Origin: Porticoccus sp041581635
Lineage (GTDB): Bacteria; Pseudomonadota; Gammaproteobacteria; Pseudomonadales; Porticoccaceae
DNA length: 6,653 nucleotides
Assembly (NCBI GenBank): GCA_041581635.1
Contig: JBFICW010000058.1
Location: 1 to 6,653, forward strand
Reading direction: 5' to 3'
In this document: in pieces, positions 5,754-6,653 of the stretch
Position numbering within the stretch: the first letter of the stretch is position 1
How the letters are laid out: every line of letters begins with the position of its first letter
Notes under the pieces: model-generated
Told to the model about the DNA's origin: nothing
The model's input: the letters and a program-made list of their open reading frames with translations, nothing else
Database searches by the model: none
Position numbers and translations under genes: made by a program

Positions 5754-6653
5754 TTAGCTAACAACCAGCTTAAGAGATTTTTCCTTATCCTTGTCCTTTT
5801 CAGGACTCATCTCGTCGGTGAAGTCCAGGGCGGCCATGGGTCTATTGAAGTAGTAACCCTGAAAATAATCACAGCCCATTTTCTTTAAAGCATGATATTG
5901 CTCTTCTGTTTCAACACCTTCAGCAATAACTTTAAGTGACAAAATTTCACAGAGCTTAATAACAGCCTTCACAATTGAATGGGTTTCATCACAATCAGCC
6001 AAATTGTTTATAAACTCCCGATCCAGTTTGACAAACTGGACGGGTAAATTTTGCAGCATGGCCAAAGAAGAATAACCGGTACCAAAGTCATCTAAAGCAA
6101 TGCGTATGCCATAGTCAATAAGATCCATAAGCTGCCCCCGAACCTTATCAAGATTATGGATCAAGCTCTCTTCAGTGATTTCAAAAACTAACTGTTGAGG
6201 ATTAACGCCATGCTTTTCGATGATCTTTTTAACATCTTGAGCAAACTTGTCGTTATGAAATTGTTTTGGACTGATATTGACAAATATTGACATATCTTCA
6301 TTCCACTGGCCGCTCTCCCGCCAGCTGACAATATTTTCACAAACCGTTTCAAAAACCCAAAACCCAACCTCATTCATCATAGGAAGGGTAGCCATGAAGT
6401 CGATAAATTCACCCGCGGGGACAATGCGCTGTGATGGACGCCTCCAACGCAATAATGATTCAGCAAAAACTGTTTTTCCAGAGGGCTCCACAATAGACTG
6501 AAAATGGAGGTCAAACTGTTTATTCTCCATACCCTGACGCAATTCATGAATCAGCGTTACACGATATTCAGCCTCAACTGTCATCGATTCATCATAAAAA
6601 CAGAAACCCTTTCGCCCGCCATCTTTAACGCGGTACATAGCCAAGTCTGCCTG
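5754..6653 (-). CDS. GGDEF-EAL cyclic-di-GMP protein, C-terminal part (EAL phosphodiesterase)
   Basis: C-terminal 299 residues of a larger signalling protein; the frame is open through the right edge. The first visible residues (QADLAMYRVKDGGRKGFCFYD) are the typical end of a GGDEF diguanylate cyclase domain, so the upstream part lies outside the window. A full EAL domain follows (about 35-275, numbered from the first visible residue). It would hydrolyse cyclic di-GMP to pGpG and so favour motility over biofilm. The signature is ESLLRW rather than EALLRW, keeping the metal-binding Glu65. Asn126 (NIS), Glu158 (EITE), Asp188-Asp189 (DDFGTGYSS, loop 6 intact), Lys209 (KLDREF), Glu245 (AEGVET) and Gln265 (FQGYYF) are all present, so catalytic activity is predicted. 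A Lys/Asp/Glu-rich tail (EKDKDKEKS) ends the protein. Whether the GGDEF half is active, and what sensor domain precedes it, cannot be seen. It is 96-111 bp upstream of the DUF523 gene on the same strand. Confidence 0.95.
   Translation of the reverse strand, partial: QADLAMYRVKDGGRKGFCFYDESMTVEAEYRVTLIHELRQGMENKQFDLHFQSIVEPSGKTVFAESLLRWRRPSQRIVPAGEFIDFMATLPMMNEVGFWVFETVCENIVSWRESGQWNEDMSIFVNISPKQFHNDKFAQDVKKIIEKHGVNPQQLVFEITEESLIHNLDKVRGQLMDLIDYGIRIALDDFGTGYSSLAMLQNLPVQFVKLDREFINNLADCDETHSIVKAVIKLCEILSLKVIAEGVETEEQYHALKKMGCDYFQGYYFNRPMAALDFTDEMSPEKDKDKEKSLKLVVS

Overview
The window looks like ordinary chromosomal DNA from a gammaproteobacterium of moderate to low GC, probably a free-living aquatic or marine type. 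This is inferred from gene content: a LonB-type ATP-dependent protease, a DUF523-DUF1722 (YbgA-like) fusion, an NfeD/slipin pair resembling E. coli YbbJ/QmcA, and a GGDEF-EAL protein. The genus cannot be fixed from sequence reading alone. No mobile element, tRNA, rRNA, CRISPR array or phage gene was seen.

Layout. Plus strand: the 3' part of a Lon-like AAA+ protease gene enters from the left edge and ends at 1674. It overlaps by 23 bp a gene for a degenerate UspA-like protein (1652-2419). A 94-bp AT-rich gap (2420-2513) separates this pair from convergent genes. From there to the right edge everything is on the minus strand. Read in the direction of transcription (right to left), these are a GGDEF-EAL cyclic-di-GMP protein cut by the window edge (6653-5754), a DUF523-DUF1722 protein (start 5642), a 69-residue two-helix membrane protein (start 4665), a short NfeD protein (start 4444), a slipin/QmcA-like SPFH protein (start 3929), an imperfectly placed hairpin (3034-3061), and a glycine-zipper lipoprotein (start 2927).

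How the genes fit together. The protease and UspA-like genes are almost certainly co-transcribed and translationally linked, which suggests a stress or protein-quality-control pair. DUF523-DUF1722, the small membrane protein, NfeD and slipin have gaps of 32, 11 and 59 bp and good ribosome binding sites, so they look like one operon. Its last two products are the classic NfeD/stomatin membrane-microdomain pair. The lipoprotein follows after a hairpin and probably has its own promoter. The cyclic-di-GMP gene is a separate upstream unit, 96-111 bp away depending on the DUF523 start.

Several starts that include non-ATG extensions were shortened to the start supported by a Shine-Dalgarno sequence or by signal-peptide architecture. 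I found no convincing new biological system. The most worthwhile leads are the overlapping protease/UspA-like pair and the uncharacterised small membrane protein coupled to NfeD.
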